Origin: Chloroflexota bacterium
GTDB taxonomy: Bacteria; Chloroflexota; Dormibacteria; Dormibacterales; Dormibacteraceae
Direction: 5' to 3'
Length of the DNA stretch: 54,253 nucleotides
Assembly (NCBI GenBank): GCA_005880855.1
Contig: VBGM01000020.1
Location: 1-54,253 of the forward strand
The notes below the pieces were generated by a model, which made no database searches, was not told the DNA's origin, and saw nothing but the letters and a program-made list of their open reading frames with translations. Positions within the stretch are counted from its first letter, which is position 1. Each line of letters begins with the position of its first letter. The position numbers were made by a program, and so were the translations under genes. Shown in pieces: positions 27,386-35,660 of the stretch.

Positions 27386-28765
27386 GTGAACCAGGACCAG
27401 ATCTGGTCGCAGGTACAGGAAGAGCTCCGCTTCCAGCTCGCCAAGCGGACGTACGACATGTGGCTCAAGAACACATCGGTGGTGGCTGCGGACGGCAATA
27501 CGTTCCGGATCGGCGTCCCCAGCAAGCTCGCGAAAGACTGGCTCGAGGATCGCTTCTCCGGCCTCATCCAGGAAACCCTGCAGGCGGTAACAGGCTCGGA
27601 GGTCGACATCGATTTCGTGATCTCCCCCACCGGGCACCGGCCACCGTACGTCACCGCCGATGGCGACGTCATCACCAACGGCGACAACGGCCGTGACAGC
27701 GGCGTCGAGGCTCACGAAGATGCCCCGGTCATCACACCGTCCGAGCTGAATGCTCGCTTCAAGTTCTCATCATTCGTGGTCGGGCACAACTCGCAGTTCG
27801 CGCACGCGGCTGCCAAGGCGGTTGCCGAAGCCCCGGGCGACAGCTACAACCCGCTGTTCCTTTATGGAGGAGTGGGACTCGGCAAGACGCACCTTATGCA
27901 CGCCATCGGCCATGAGGTCCATGACCGTTTTCCGCGCAAGCGCGTCGTCTATCTAACGTCGGAGCAGTTCACCAACGAAGTCATCACCTCCATCGCCACC
28001 GCGCGTATGGGCGAGTTCCGCCACAAGTACCGCACGGTCGACGTGCTGCTCATCGACGACGTCCAGTTTCTGGCCGGAAAGGACCGCACCAAGGAAGAGT
28101 TCTTCCACACCTTCAATGCGCTGCATGAGATCAACAGGCAGATCGTCATCTCATCCGATCGTCCGCCCAAGGAAATACCTACTCTCGAGGACAGGCTGCG
28201 CTCGCGATTCGAGTGGGGCCTGATCGCCGACATCCAGTCGCCGGACTTCGAGACCCGACTCGCAATCCTGCACTCCAAGCTCGGCAACAACGAGAGCCTG
28301 GTCCCCGAAGACGTCCTGAGCTTCATCGCCCACAAGGTCCAGCGCAACATCCGCGAGCTCGAGGGCGCGCTGACGCGGGTCCAGGCGTTCGCAGCTGTGC
28401 ACCAGCGCCCGGTCGACGCGGAAGAAGCCGCACGCCTCCTCGCCGACATCATTCCAGCCAGCACCCGCAAGCCCATCAACGTCGAGCGCATCCAGGCCCT
28501 GGTCGCCGATTACTACAACGTCACCCTCGATGACATGAAGGGCAAGCGGCGCGACAAGCACATCGTCTTTCCCCGGCAGGTCGCGATGTTCCTCGTCCGT
28601 GAAGAGACCCCGTCTTCGCTGCCCGCCATCGGCAAAGCCTTCGGCGGACGCGACCACACAACGGCTCTCCACTCCATCGAGAAGATCGCCAATGAATTGA
28701 AAGAGGACGAGCGGTTGCGATACGAGGTGCAGGCGATCAAAGAGCGCCTGTACGCGCAGCAGTGA
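27386..28765 (+). CDS. dnaA: Chromosomal replication initiator DnaA
   Basis: A 459-aa initiator. Domain I begins NQDQIWSQVQEELRFQLAKRTYDMWL; a short linker (about residues 85-115) is followed by the AAA+ domain with Walker A YGGVGLGKTHLMHAIG, Walker B VLLIDDVQFLAGK and sensor region SSDRPPKEIPTLEDRLRSRF. Domain IV carries the DnaA signature FGGRDHTTALHSIEKI preceded by PRQVAMFLVREETPSSLPAIG. The start is GTG; an in-frame TTG-type extension upstream is arginine-rich and not conserved-looking. DnaA-box-like sequences lie on both sides of the gene. Confidence 0.97.
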   Translation: MNQDQIWSQVQEELRFQLAKRTYDMWLKNTSVVAADGNTFRIGVPSKLAKDWLEDRFSGLIQETLQAVTGSEVDIDFVISPTGHRPPYVTADGDVITNGDNGRDSGVEAHEDAPVITPSELNARFKFSSFVVGHNSQFAHAAAKAVAEAPGDSYNPLFLYGGVGLGKTHLMHAIGHEVHDRFPRKRVVYLTSEQFTNEVITSIATARMGEFRHKYRTVDVLLIDDVQFLAGKDRTKEEFFHTFNALHEINRQIVISSDRPPKEIPTLEDRLRSRFEWGLIADIQSPDFETRLAILHSKLGNNESLVPEDVLSFIAHKVQRNIRELEGALTRVQAFAAVHQRPVDAEEAARLLADIIPASTRKPINVERIQALVADYYNVTLDDMKGKRRDKHIVFPRQVAMFLVREETPSSLPAIGKAFGGRDHTTALHSIEKIANELKEDERLRYEVQAIKERLYAQQ

Positions 28766-29014
28766 ACTACCAAATGTTCGATTTCGACGGGACGCCGCGA
28801 TGACCTACAAGTCCCTTTCCACAAGTTGTTCGACTGGACCGGGGAGAGACCTGGGACGGACGGCTCGAGCTCGAATCATCCCCAGCCAGCGAACACCCGG
28901 CCCCGAAGTCCGGCATGGTTGTCCGGACCTTGTCCACCGCTCCACGCGATCTGTAAAGACTCTCGACATCCACAGTGTCCACAGCGCTTACTGTTATCGA
29001 CTACTGGTTCTCTC
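28766..29014. other. Predicted replication origin, part 2 (dnaA-dnaN spacer)
   Basis: Spacer with further DnaA-box-like 9-mers on the plus strand: CTTTCCACA (28815-28823), TTGTCCACC (28930-28938), ACATCCACA (28966-28974) and GTGTCCACA (28975-28983), the last two directly abutting. An AT-richer stretch (TTACTGTTATCGACTACTGG and following) lies next to them and could be the unwinding element. A bipartite origin around dnaA is known in other bacteria; which half is used here cannot be told by eye. Confidence 0.6.
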
Positions 29015-29020
29015 TATAAA
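29015..29020 (+). promoter_or_regulatory. -10-like box of dnaN
   Basis: TATAAA in an AT-rich stretch, about 30 nt before the dnaN TTG and 10 nt before an ATG that opens a 7-codon frame. No clear -35 is seen. Confidence 0.45.
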
Positions 29021-29050
29021 GAGAAACTCTATGTACGGGGGACAACTCTC

Positions 29051-30190
29051 TTGAAAGCCAAAGCCATCGAAGCCCAGATGAAGGTGACATGCAGGCCTGC
29101 AGTCCTTGGCCAGGCTCTCCAGGTCGTGTCACGCGCCATCTCCAGCCGCACCACGTTGCCGATCCTCAACAACATCCTGATCGAGACGACCTCCGAAGGC
29201 CTCGCGCTGACCGCGACCAACCTCGAGATCGGGATCCGGAAGGTCGTGCCGGCTGAAGTGGCCATGGAGGGCAGCACCACCGCGCCGGCGCGCTTGCTCA
29301 CGGACTTCGTCGGAACGCTGCCCGACCAGGACCTCGAGATAACCCTCGACGGCGCCACTCAATCGCTCAACCTCCGGTGCGCGAGGTTCGACACGCATAT
29401 CAAGTGCATCGAGGCGGAGGAATTTCCTCCCGGCCCGCGCCCAGACGAAGGCGACCGCCTCGAGGTGGCCCTTGACGACCTGGTGACCGCGGTCGAGCAG
29501 ACGCAGATGGCGGCTTCCACCGACGAGGCGCGGCCGGTTCTCACCGGTGTGCTCGTGCAGGTCCAGGCCGGCGGCCTCACCCTGGCCGCCACCGACGGCC
29601 ACCGCCTGGCGGTCAGCAAGCTGAGCGCCGCCGGAGCAGGCGACCTGGAGGCAAGCTTGATTGTGCCGGCGCGTGCGCTGGCCGAGCTTTCAAGGGTGTT
29701 GAAAGGTGAGCCTGGCCGGGTCGAGGTGATCATCTCCAAGGCCCGCAACCAGATCTTCTTCAAGGCCGGGAGCTCGGAGCTGACTTCCCGCCTGATCGAC
29801 GGAAAGTATCCCAACTACGCACAGGTTATCCCCAGCAAGAGCTCGACCAAGGTCAAGGTCTCCACGGCAGAGCTCACCCAGACCGTACGTGCCGTGTCGC
29901 TGTTTGCCCGCGACAGCGCCAACGTCATCCGGGTCAAGGCGCAGGCCGGATCTCTCACCTTGTCCGCCACCACCAACGAGGTGGGCGACAGCAAGGCAGA
30001 GATGGTGGCCGACGTTGACGGGTCCGACATCCAGATCGCTTTCAACGCCCGCTACGTGCTCGATGCGCTGGGCGTGATCGGCGAGAACGAGGTCGAGCTC
30101 ATGTTCGACGGCCCGCTCAGCCCCGGCATGCTGCGACCGCCGGGCAAGGAGCACTACCTCTACGTGATCATGCCCGTGCCGATGTCTTAG
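29051..30190 (+). CDS. dnaN: DNA polymerase III beta sliding clamp
   Basis: A 379-aa sliding clamp with three similar domains that form a dimeric ring. Visible blocks include RPAVLGQALQVVSRAISSRTTLPILNN, LAATDGHRLAVSKL and LIDGKYPNYAQVIP, and the C-terminus EHYLYVIMPVPM that shapes the peptide-binding pocket. The TTG start is favoured because GGGGGA ends 8 nt before it; the ATG nine codons later (MKVTCRPAV) is the alternative and matches many homologues. A 7-codon frame starting ATGTACGGG upstream ends in a TGA that overlaps this TTG. Followed by recF after 9 nt. Confidence 0.95.
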   Translation: MKAKAIEAQMKVTCRPAVLGQALQVVSRAISSRTTLPILNNILIETTSEGLALTATNLEIGIRKVVPAEVAMEGSTTAPARLLTDFVGTLPDQDLEITLDGATQSLNLRCARFDTHIKCIEAEEFPPGPRPDEGDRLEVALDDLVTAVEQTQMAASTDEARPVLTGVLVQVQAGGLTLAATDGHRLAVSKLSAAGAGDLEASLIVPARALAELSRVLKGEPGRVEVIISKARNQIFFKAGSSELTSRLIDGKYPNYAQVIPSKSSTKVKVSTAELTQTVRAVSLFARDSANVIRVKAQAGSLTLSATTNEVGDSKAEMVADVDGSDIQIAFNARYVLDALGVIGENEVELMFDGPLSPGMLRPPGKEHYLYVIMPVPMS

Positions 30191-30199
30191 TTCGCCGGC

Positions 30200-31285
30200 G
30201 TGCTTCTCCGGCGACTCCAGCTCAGGAACCACCGCAACTACGCTCACCTCGACATCTCGATGGAGCCGGGCGTCAACGTCTTCCTGGGCGCCAACGGCCA
30301 GGGCAAGACCAACTTGTTGGAATCGGTGGCGATGCTTGCGCTGTCGGCCTCGCCGCGGGCTCGCCGCGAGGTAGAGCTGGTGGGCCCGGTGGCCGCGGCT
30401 TCGCGCATCGAGGCCGAGGTCGAAAGCTCGGGCCGGCGCATGGAGCTGGTTATCGCGCTCAACGTGGAAGGAGAGCGCGCGCGCCGCACCATCGAGGTCG
30501 ATGGCGCCCGTCGCCGGGCTGTCGACCTGCCTGGGCATTTCCGTGTCACCCTCTTCTGGCCCGACGACCTCGGCCTCGTCAAGGCGGGTCCGGACCAACG
30601 CCGGCGCTTCCTCAACCAGCTGCTCGTCCAGGTCCAGCCCGGCTATGCGCGAGCCCTTTCGGGCCTGCGCCGGATCCTCGAACAGCGCAACAGCCTGCTG
30701 AAGCGCATCGTGGCCGGCGAGGCAGGGGCCGATGAGCTCGAGGTGTGGAACGCCGAGCTGGTGCGGGTGGGAACCGAGGTTGTCGACGCGAGGGCGAACG
30801 CAGTCAACGAGCTGGCCCCGGAGGCGGCTCGGTGCCATGCGGAGATCGGGGGCGGCGAGCGCCTCCAGATCGAATATCTGGGCCCGCCCGAGGACATGGC
30901 GGCGGCTGTGCATAACTCGCTCGCCGAGGACTTGCGGAGGGGCACGACCAGCATCGGTCCGCACCGCGACGATCTGCGACTGCTGCTGGGTGGCCAGGAC
31001 GCCCGAGGATACGGTTCGCAGGGGCAGCAGCGCACCGCCGTGGTGAGCCTAAAGCTGGCTGAGGCAGAGCTGGTCGCCAGGCGCACAGGTGAGCGTCCGG
31101 TGCTTCTGCTGGACGATGTTCTGTCCGAGCTGGACCTTGAACGGCGCGGCGCCCTGCTGCGCCAGGTGGGCGGCGGCGGGCAGGTCGTGATCACGTCGGT
31201 GGACGTGGGCCCGTTCCCTCCAGATCTGATCGCAAAAGCGAGCATCTGGAACGTGGAAGCCGGGCAGGTCGAGCCCTGTGGATAA
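30200..31285 (+). CDS. recF: DNA replication and repair protein RecF
   Basis: A 361-aa SMC-like ATPase that helps load RecA at gaps. Walker A is LGANGQGKTNLLES, the ABC signature is YGSQGQQRTAVVSLKLAE, and Walker B with D-loop is VLLLDDVLSELD. The start codon is GTG. It belongs to dnaA-dnaN-recF-dciA, and its stop codon lies within a perfect DnaA box shared with the start of dciA. Confidence 0.95.
   Translation: MLLRRLQLRNHRNYAHLDISMEPGVNVFLGANGQGKTNLLESVAMLALSASPRARREVELVGPVAAASRIEAEVESSGRRMELVIALNVEGERARRTIEVDGARRRAVDLPGHFRVTLFWPDDLGLVKAGPDQRRRFLNQLLVQVQPGYARALSGLRRILEQRNSLLKRIVAGEAGADELEVWNAELVRVGTEVVDARANAVNELAPEAARCHAEIGGGERLQIEYLGPPEDMAAAVHNSLAEDLRRGTTSIGPHRDDLRLLLGGQDARGYGSQGQQRTAVVSLKLAEAELVARRTGERPVLLLDDVLSELDLERRGALLRQVGGGGQVVITSVDVGPFPPDLIAKASIWNVEAGQVEPCG
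31277..31285 (-). promoter_or_regulatory. Perfect DnaA box (TTATCCACA) at the recF/dciA junction
   Basis: TGTGGATAA on the plus strand is the exact reverse complement of the consensus DnaA box. It includes the recF stop codon and the dciA GTG, so it is coding on both genes. It is the only exact consensus copy I noticed in the origin region. Confidence 0.6.
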
Positions 31286-31577
31286 GCTGGGCAATATCCT
31301 GCCCAGAGTGCTGCGCCGGCAGCCCGGCGGGGGGCGCATGCTGGGGACGCAGGTGGCGGCCGCATTCAAGGCCATGATCGGCTCGGAACCGGCCGGCCTT
31401 TGCGATGAGGTGGACCTCAAGTCGGGGACGCTCCTGGTGACCACCTCCAGCCCGGCGCTCGCCCACCAGCTGCGCCTCGACGCCGAGATGATCGTCGAGC
31501 GCTTGAACGGCCTCGACCTGGGCCGGCGGGTCAGGTCTCTCAGAGTGCGGATAGGTCGTTCTACGGTGCGCGAATGA
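31278..31577 (+). CDS. dciA: DUF721 protein, probable helicase-loading factor DciA
   Basis: A 99-aa protein of the DUF721 family. The pattern LGTQVAAAFKAMIGSEPAGLCDEVDLKSGTLLV followed by SPALAHQLRLDAEMIVERLN matches the family KH-like fold, which in other bacteria loads the replicative helicase DnaB. The GTG start overlaps the recF stop by 8 nt. Its place in the dnaA-dnaN-recF cluster agrees with a replication role. DnaC/DnaI are not present in the window. Confidence 0.85.
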   Translation: MDKLGNILPRVLRRQPGGGRMLGTQVAAAFKAMIGSEPAGLCDEVDLKSGTLLVTTSSPALAHQLRLDAEMIVERLNGLDLGRRVRSLRVRIGRSTVRE

Positions 31578-31587
31578 CTGCTCGGGT

Positions 31588-31642
31588 CTCCCCACCCCTC
31601 CCTCTCCACTCCGTGGGGAGGGTCGTGCTCTCGAGTAGAGGC
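31588..31642. repeat. GC-rich palindrome, REP-like element copy 2
   Basis: Starts with CTCCCCACCCCTCCC, contains a C-rich/G-rich palindrome (CTCCACTCCGTGGGGAG) and a second stem around CTCTCGAGTAGAG, and ends CACGGGGTGAGG. Same style as copies near 2.3, 33.6 and 49.0 kb. It fills the spacer between dciA and the helicase gene. Confidence 0.55.
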
Positions 31643-31647
31643 ACGGG

Positions 31648-34377
31648 GTGAGGCGACTTGACTCGGAGCAGCGCGCAGCTTCCGCGATCGGCCACGGGGC
31701 GGTGCGTGTCGTCGCCGGCGCCGGCACCGGTAAGACCGCGGTCATCGCGGAGCGGTTCCGCCGGCTGGTGAATGGGGGCGCCTCGCCGGATTCCATCCTG
31801 GTCATGACCTTCACGGACCGGGCCGCGGCCGAGATGCGTGAGCGGATCGAGGACCTCGTCGGCTCGGCGGCCCCCGCCGTGGGCACCTTCCATGCGATCG
31901 CGCTGTCCTGGCTGCGCGCCGATGGGCGCACCGTCGGCGTACCGGCGGGGTTCCGGATCATCACTGGCGCCGACCGGTGGATCCTCGCGAGGGAGCTAAT
32001 GTGGCAGCTCGGCGACCTCGCCCTCACCGGCGACGAGCGCCCCGACGATCTCGTGGCCCCGGCGCTTCAGATTCTCGAGCGTCTCAAGCAGGAGCTGGTT
32101 CCTCTCGAGCGTCTCGAGCGCTGGGCCAAAACCGCAGAGGACCGAGAGAAGGCGGAGCTGATGCAGGCATGCGTGCGTCTCTTTCGCGCCTACGGGCGCG
32201 CCTGTCGCAAGGACAGGCTGCTCGATTTCGAGGACCTGCTCGCGCTGTCGGTGAGGATGTTGGAGCAGCGCCCAGCCCTGCTGGAGGCATATCGAGCGCG
32301 TTATCCGCACGTGCTCGTCGATGAATACCAGGACCTGAACCTCGCGCAGGAACGCCTGGTCGAGCTGATCGCGGGTGGTGGAGATCCGTTCGTGGTCGGT
32401 GACGACGACCAGAGCATCTACCGCTTTCGCGGCGCCTCGCGTGCGAGCCTCGAACGTTTTCTGAGCGCATTTCCCCGCGCGCAGACGGTGACACTCGGCC
32501 GCAACCACCGGAGCTCGCGGCGCATCGTCGCGGCCGCGTCGGCGCTAATCGGCAACAACCCGGATCGCCTGCCCAAGCAGCTGCGCTCGGGCCTGTCCGG
32601 TGAGAAGGTGGAGATCTGGGCATGCCCCGATGGCGAAACGGAGGCGGAGGGCATCGCGCGCGAGGCTTCGCGGTTGATCGGTTCGGGCCTTCCGCCCGCG
32701 GCGATCGCGGTCCTCTGCCGGACCAACGCGATCGCGCGGCCGATCGCTGCCGCGCTCGCTGCGCGCGGGCTGCCGCATGTCGTCATCGGCGGCCATGGTT
32801 TCAACGACCGGCCCGAGATCAAAGACGTCATCGCTCTGCTGCGCGTGCTGCGTGACCCGAACGACCTCGTCGCGCTGGCCCGAGCTGTGACGCGGCCGCC
32901 GGCATCGTTGCGGCAGGAATCGGCGTTGGCTGTTCTTCGCGACCGCAAAGAGACGGAGCCTCTCGAGGCTTTGCGGCAATGGGCTCCGGCGTCGACGTTC
33001 GCGCGGCTGATCGCCGAGCTGTCGGCCGCGGCGGCCGTCCTCGATGTTCGCGATCTGTTTTTCGAGCTCATGAACAGGACCGGCTACCTCGACGCGCTCT
33101 CTCCAATGCTCGAGGCGAGTGAGGCTTCTCGCGCGGTGGCCAACGTGAGCCGCTTTGCGGAGCTCATCGCGGAGTTCTGCGAGGTGTCCGACGACCGTTC
33201 GCTCGACGCTTACATGCGCCACCTGGACCTGGTCTTGCTCTCGCAGGAGGACGAGAAGCCCGCGGAGGTGGAAGGGTTCGGCGACGCCATCCACCTGATG
33301 ACGATCCATCAGGCCAAGGGCCTCGAGTTCGATGCCGTTTTCGTGCCCGGCCTCGTCGAGGGCAGGCTTCCCCAGTCGGGAAGATCGCCGCGTTTCGAGC
33401 TGCCGCCGGCCGTGATGGAGCCTCTGGTTCGCGGGCGTGAGGATGTCATCGCCGAGGAGCGCCGCTTGCTGTACGTCGCGATGACGAGGGCAAAGCGATA
33501 CCTCTATCTCACGCGCGCGGCGCATTACGAGGGTGGGCGGCGGTGGCGGGATTCGAGATTTCTTGAAGAGGTGAAGGCTGCTGGGAGTCGCGTCGTTCTG
33601 CTCACAGACGTCGCCGCGATGCCAGCACCCCCACCCCCTGCCCTCCCCGCGAGCGGGGAGGGTGATTCGCCGCTCGCGCTCTCCTTCTCTTCTATTACGG
33701 CTTACCGGGATTGCCCTCGCCAATATTGGTACAGACATGTCCAGCGCCTCCCTGCGGTACAAAGCGCCGAGGCGGTGCAGGGCGTGATCATGCACGAGAC
33801 GCTGCGCCGCGCCGGCGAGGCCAGGCGAAATGGAGCTGACGTCACGGCCGCAATGCTCCGGTCAATTCATCGAGAGGTGTGGAACGCGACCGCGTTTCCA
33901 GATGCGCGTCGAGCCGCGACCTTCGAGCGCAACGGCGCCGCGCAGCTCGAGGCATATCGCAAGTCGGGCGGCCTCGACGGAATGCCTGCTCATCTCGAGC
34001 AGCCTTTCAACGTAAGGGTCGACGGCTGGATGCTCAACGGGGTCGTCGATCGCATCGACCGCACGCCCGACGCCTGGCGAATCATCGACTACAAGACCGG
34101 GCGCCACGTTTCGCGCGGCCGCCGTGACCTGCAGGTGGCTCTGTATGCGCTCGGCGCGAGCGCGGCCTTGAAGCTCGACCCCGTCGAGCTCGAGATCGTT
34201 TACCTGGCTTCAGGAGAGTCGGTACGTGTCGAGCACACCGGTGCGCTTCTCACCGAGGCCGAAAGGCAGGGCACCGACGTGGCGGACGGGGTGAGGTCGG
34301 GCCGGTTCGAAGCACGCCCCGACCGCAGGCGATGCCGGCTCTGCCCCTATCGCTTGGTCTGCGCCGAAGCCCTGTAG
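31648..34377 (+). CDS. UvrD/PcrA-like helicase fused to a RecB/Cas4-type nuclease
   Basis: A 909-aa fusion. Residues 1-640 are a superfamily 1A helicase: Walker A GAGTGKTAVIAERF near 24, motif II VLVDEYQDLN near 226, motif III VVGDDDQSIYRFRGA, motif V HLMTIHQAKGLEFDAVFVPG and motif VI RRLLYVAMTRAKRYLYL. Residues about 675-909 are a PD-(D/E)xK nuclease: DGWMLNGVVDRIDR, then IIDYKTG with the catalytic D-x-K. Cys residues in YRDCPRQYWYR and in CRLCPYRLVC form the four-Cys pattern of AddB/Cas4 iron-sulfur nucleases. It likely processes double-strand breaks. A proline-rich linker at residues 657-672 is encoded by a palindromic repeat. The start is GTG. The 3' end overlaps the convergent glycosyltransferase gene by 31 nt. 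Confidence 0.92.
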   Translation: MRRLDSEQRAASAIGHGAVRVVAGAGTGKTAVIAERFRRLVNGGASPDSILVMTFTDRAAAEMRERIEDLVGSAAPAVGTFHAIALSWLRADGRTVGVPAGFRIITGADRWILARELMWQLGDLALTGDERPDDLVAPALQILERLKQELVPLERLERWAKTAEDREKAELMQACVRLFRAYGRACRKDRLLDFEDLLALSVRMLEQRPALLEAYRARYPHVLVDEYQDLNLAQERLVELIAGGGDPFVVGDDDQSIYRFRGASRASLERFLSAFPRAQTVTLGRNHRSSRRIVAAASALIGNNPDRLPKQLRSGLSGEKVEIWACPDGETEAEGIAREASRLIGSGLPPAAIAVLCRTNAIARPIAAALAARGLPHVVIGGHGFNDRPEIKDVIALLRVLRDPNDLVALARAVTRPPASLRQESALAVLRDRKETEPLEALRQWAPASTFARLIAELSAAAAVLDVRDLFFELMNRTGYLDALSPMLEASEASRAVANVSRFAELIAEFCEVSDDRSLDAYMRHLDLVLLSQEDEKPAEVEGFGDAIHLMTIHQAKGLEFDAVFVPGLVEGRLPQSGRSPRFELPPAVMEPLVRGREDVIAEERRLLYVAMTRAKRYLYLTRAAHYEGGRRWRDSRFLEEVKAAGSRVVLLTDVAAMPAPPPPALPASGEGDSPLALSFSSITAYRDCPRQYWYRHVQRLPAVQSAEAVQGVIMHETLRRAGEARRNGADVTAAMLRSIHREVWNATAFPDARRAATFERNGAAQLEAYRKSGGLDGMPAHLEQPFNVRVDGWMLNGVVDRIDRTPDAWRIIDYKTGRHVSRGRRDLQVALYALGASAALKLDPVELEIVYLASGESVRVEHTGALLTEAERQGTDVADGVRSGRFEARPDRRRCRLCPYRLVCAEAL
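33622..33665. repeat. GC-rich palindrome inside the helicase gene, REP-like copy 3
   Basis: CCCCCACCCCCTGCCCTCCCC, then GCGA, then CGGGGAGGG: arms CCCTCCCCG/CGGGGAGGG are perfect. It encodes the linker PAPPPPALPASGEGD between helicase and nuclease domains in frame. Confidence 0.6.
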
Positions 34378-35660
34378 CGCGCCGCGAGCAGCAGGCATTC
34401 GCGCGCGATGTCGGCCGATGCGTACGGATGCGCCATCTCCGCGGCCTTGCGCGCCATCTCCTGCCAGGTCGGACCGCCCTCCGCGAGCACGCGCACCTCG
34501 TCGAACAGCTCGCTCTCCCTGGGCGTGAACGCGCCGAAGCCTGACTCGACCACGAAGTCGACGTTCGGGGATTCCTGGCCGGGCAAAAAGCCCGTGATCA
34601 GCACCGGCACGCCGGTGGCGAGGGCCTCGGCGATCGCGCCAGGGCCGGCCTTGGTCACCACGACGTCGCTCGCGCGTATGAGCTCGGGCATGAAGTCGAC
34701 GAAGCCGAGGACGAGCGTGGGCGTGGCAAAGCGCACACGGGCCAAGCGGCGGCGCAGCTTCTCGTTGCGCCCGCAGACGGCGACCACCTGCCACTGCTGC
34801 GGCTCCCAGGCGAGGACCCTCACCTGCTTCAGCAGGTTACCGACGCCGGCGGCCCCGCCCATCACCAGGACTGTGAACCGTGTCTCGTCGAGGCCGAAGC
34901 GGCGGCGCAGCGCGCGCTTCTCACCTGGCGCCGGCGGGCGGAAGCGGAGGTCGACGGGCAGCCCGAGCAGCTTGACGCGATCCGGCGGCACCCGTCGTCG
35001 CAGTGCGACCTTGCGGGCGAGCTCGGTCGGAGCCACCACGAGGTCCGCGCGGCTGAAAGTCCAACCGCGGTGAAAGTCGACCAGGTCGGTGATGACTGTC
35101 ATCAGCGCGCGGGGCCGGCCGCACTTGAGAATCGCCTGGTGCGCGACATGGTTGAGCAGCGGATGCACCGAAAGGATGACGTCGGGGTCGTTCTTTTCCA
35201 CCAGGTCGACGATGACGTTGCGCACGCCCCGTCCGAACACCGCACGGATGGCCGCAAACGTGGGCTTGGTGTTGCTCGAGTGATAGACCGCGCCCCATGC
35301 GACCCGCGAGCGCTGAATGACGGGCGAGTACAGCGCCGCCAGCCGGCGTACCACCGCAGGCCCCTGCGAGATGAGCGGGTCGGCGACGGTGACCTCGCAG
35401 GTCGGGTCGAGCTGTTTGAGTGCGTCGGTCAGCGCTCGTGCCGCCGCGCGATGGCCGCCGCCCGTATCGCTGAAGAGGATCAGAACCCTGGGCGAGCTGC
35501 TCTTCGGCGTTGGACGAGGGGGTGCAGGGCGGAGACTGGCGTCCGCCTGCTGGGCGCCTACCTGCGTCGCGCCGCCGCCCGGCGCGCGATCCAGCGCATG
35601 TTGTACTGGGCGAGGAGGAACGTCACGAAGACCATCGCACCGATGCCGATGAAGACCCAA
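34347..35660 (-). CDS. MGDG-synthase-like glycosyltransferase (GT28 type)
   Basis: A GT-B-fold glycosyltransferase. The N-terminal half has VLILFSDTGGGHRAAARAL and TVITDLVDFHRGW, typical of monogalactosyldiacylglycerol synthase and UgtP-like enzymes that glycosylate diacylglycerol; the C-terminal half has VMGGAAGVGNL, GFVDFMPELIRASDVVVTKAGPGAIAEA and PVLITGFLPGQESPN, the sugar-nucleotide site. The start is uncertain: the only standard codon is the ATG used here, which overlaps the cytochrome gene by 103 nt, while the conserved protein begins about 55 residues later, where no ATG, GTG or TTG exists. A CTG or similar start after the cytochrome stop is possible. Likely makes membrane glycolipids. 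Confidence 0.85.
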   Translation of the reverse strand: MGLHRHRCDGLRDVPPRPVQHALDRAPGGGATQVGAQQADASLRPAPPRPTPKSSSPRVLILFSDTGGGHRAAARALTDALKQLDPTCEVTVADPLISQGPAVVRRLAALYSPVIQRSRVAWGAVYHSSNTKPTFAAIRAVFGRGVRNVIVDLVEKNDPDVILSVHPLLNHVAHQAILKCGRPRALMTVITDLVDFHRGWTFSRADLVVAPTELARKVALRRRVPPDRVKLLGLPVDLRFRPPAPGEKRALRRRFGLDETRFTVLVMGGAAGVGNLLKQVRVLAWEPQQWQVVAVCGRNEKLRRRLARVRFATPTLVLGFVDFMPELIRASDVVVTKAGPGAIAEALATGVPVLITGFLPGQESPNVDFVVESGFGAFTPRESELFDEVRVLAEGGPTWQEMARKAAEMAHPYASADIARECLLLAARYRASAQTKR

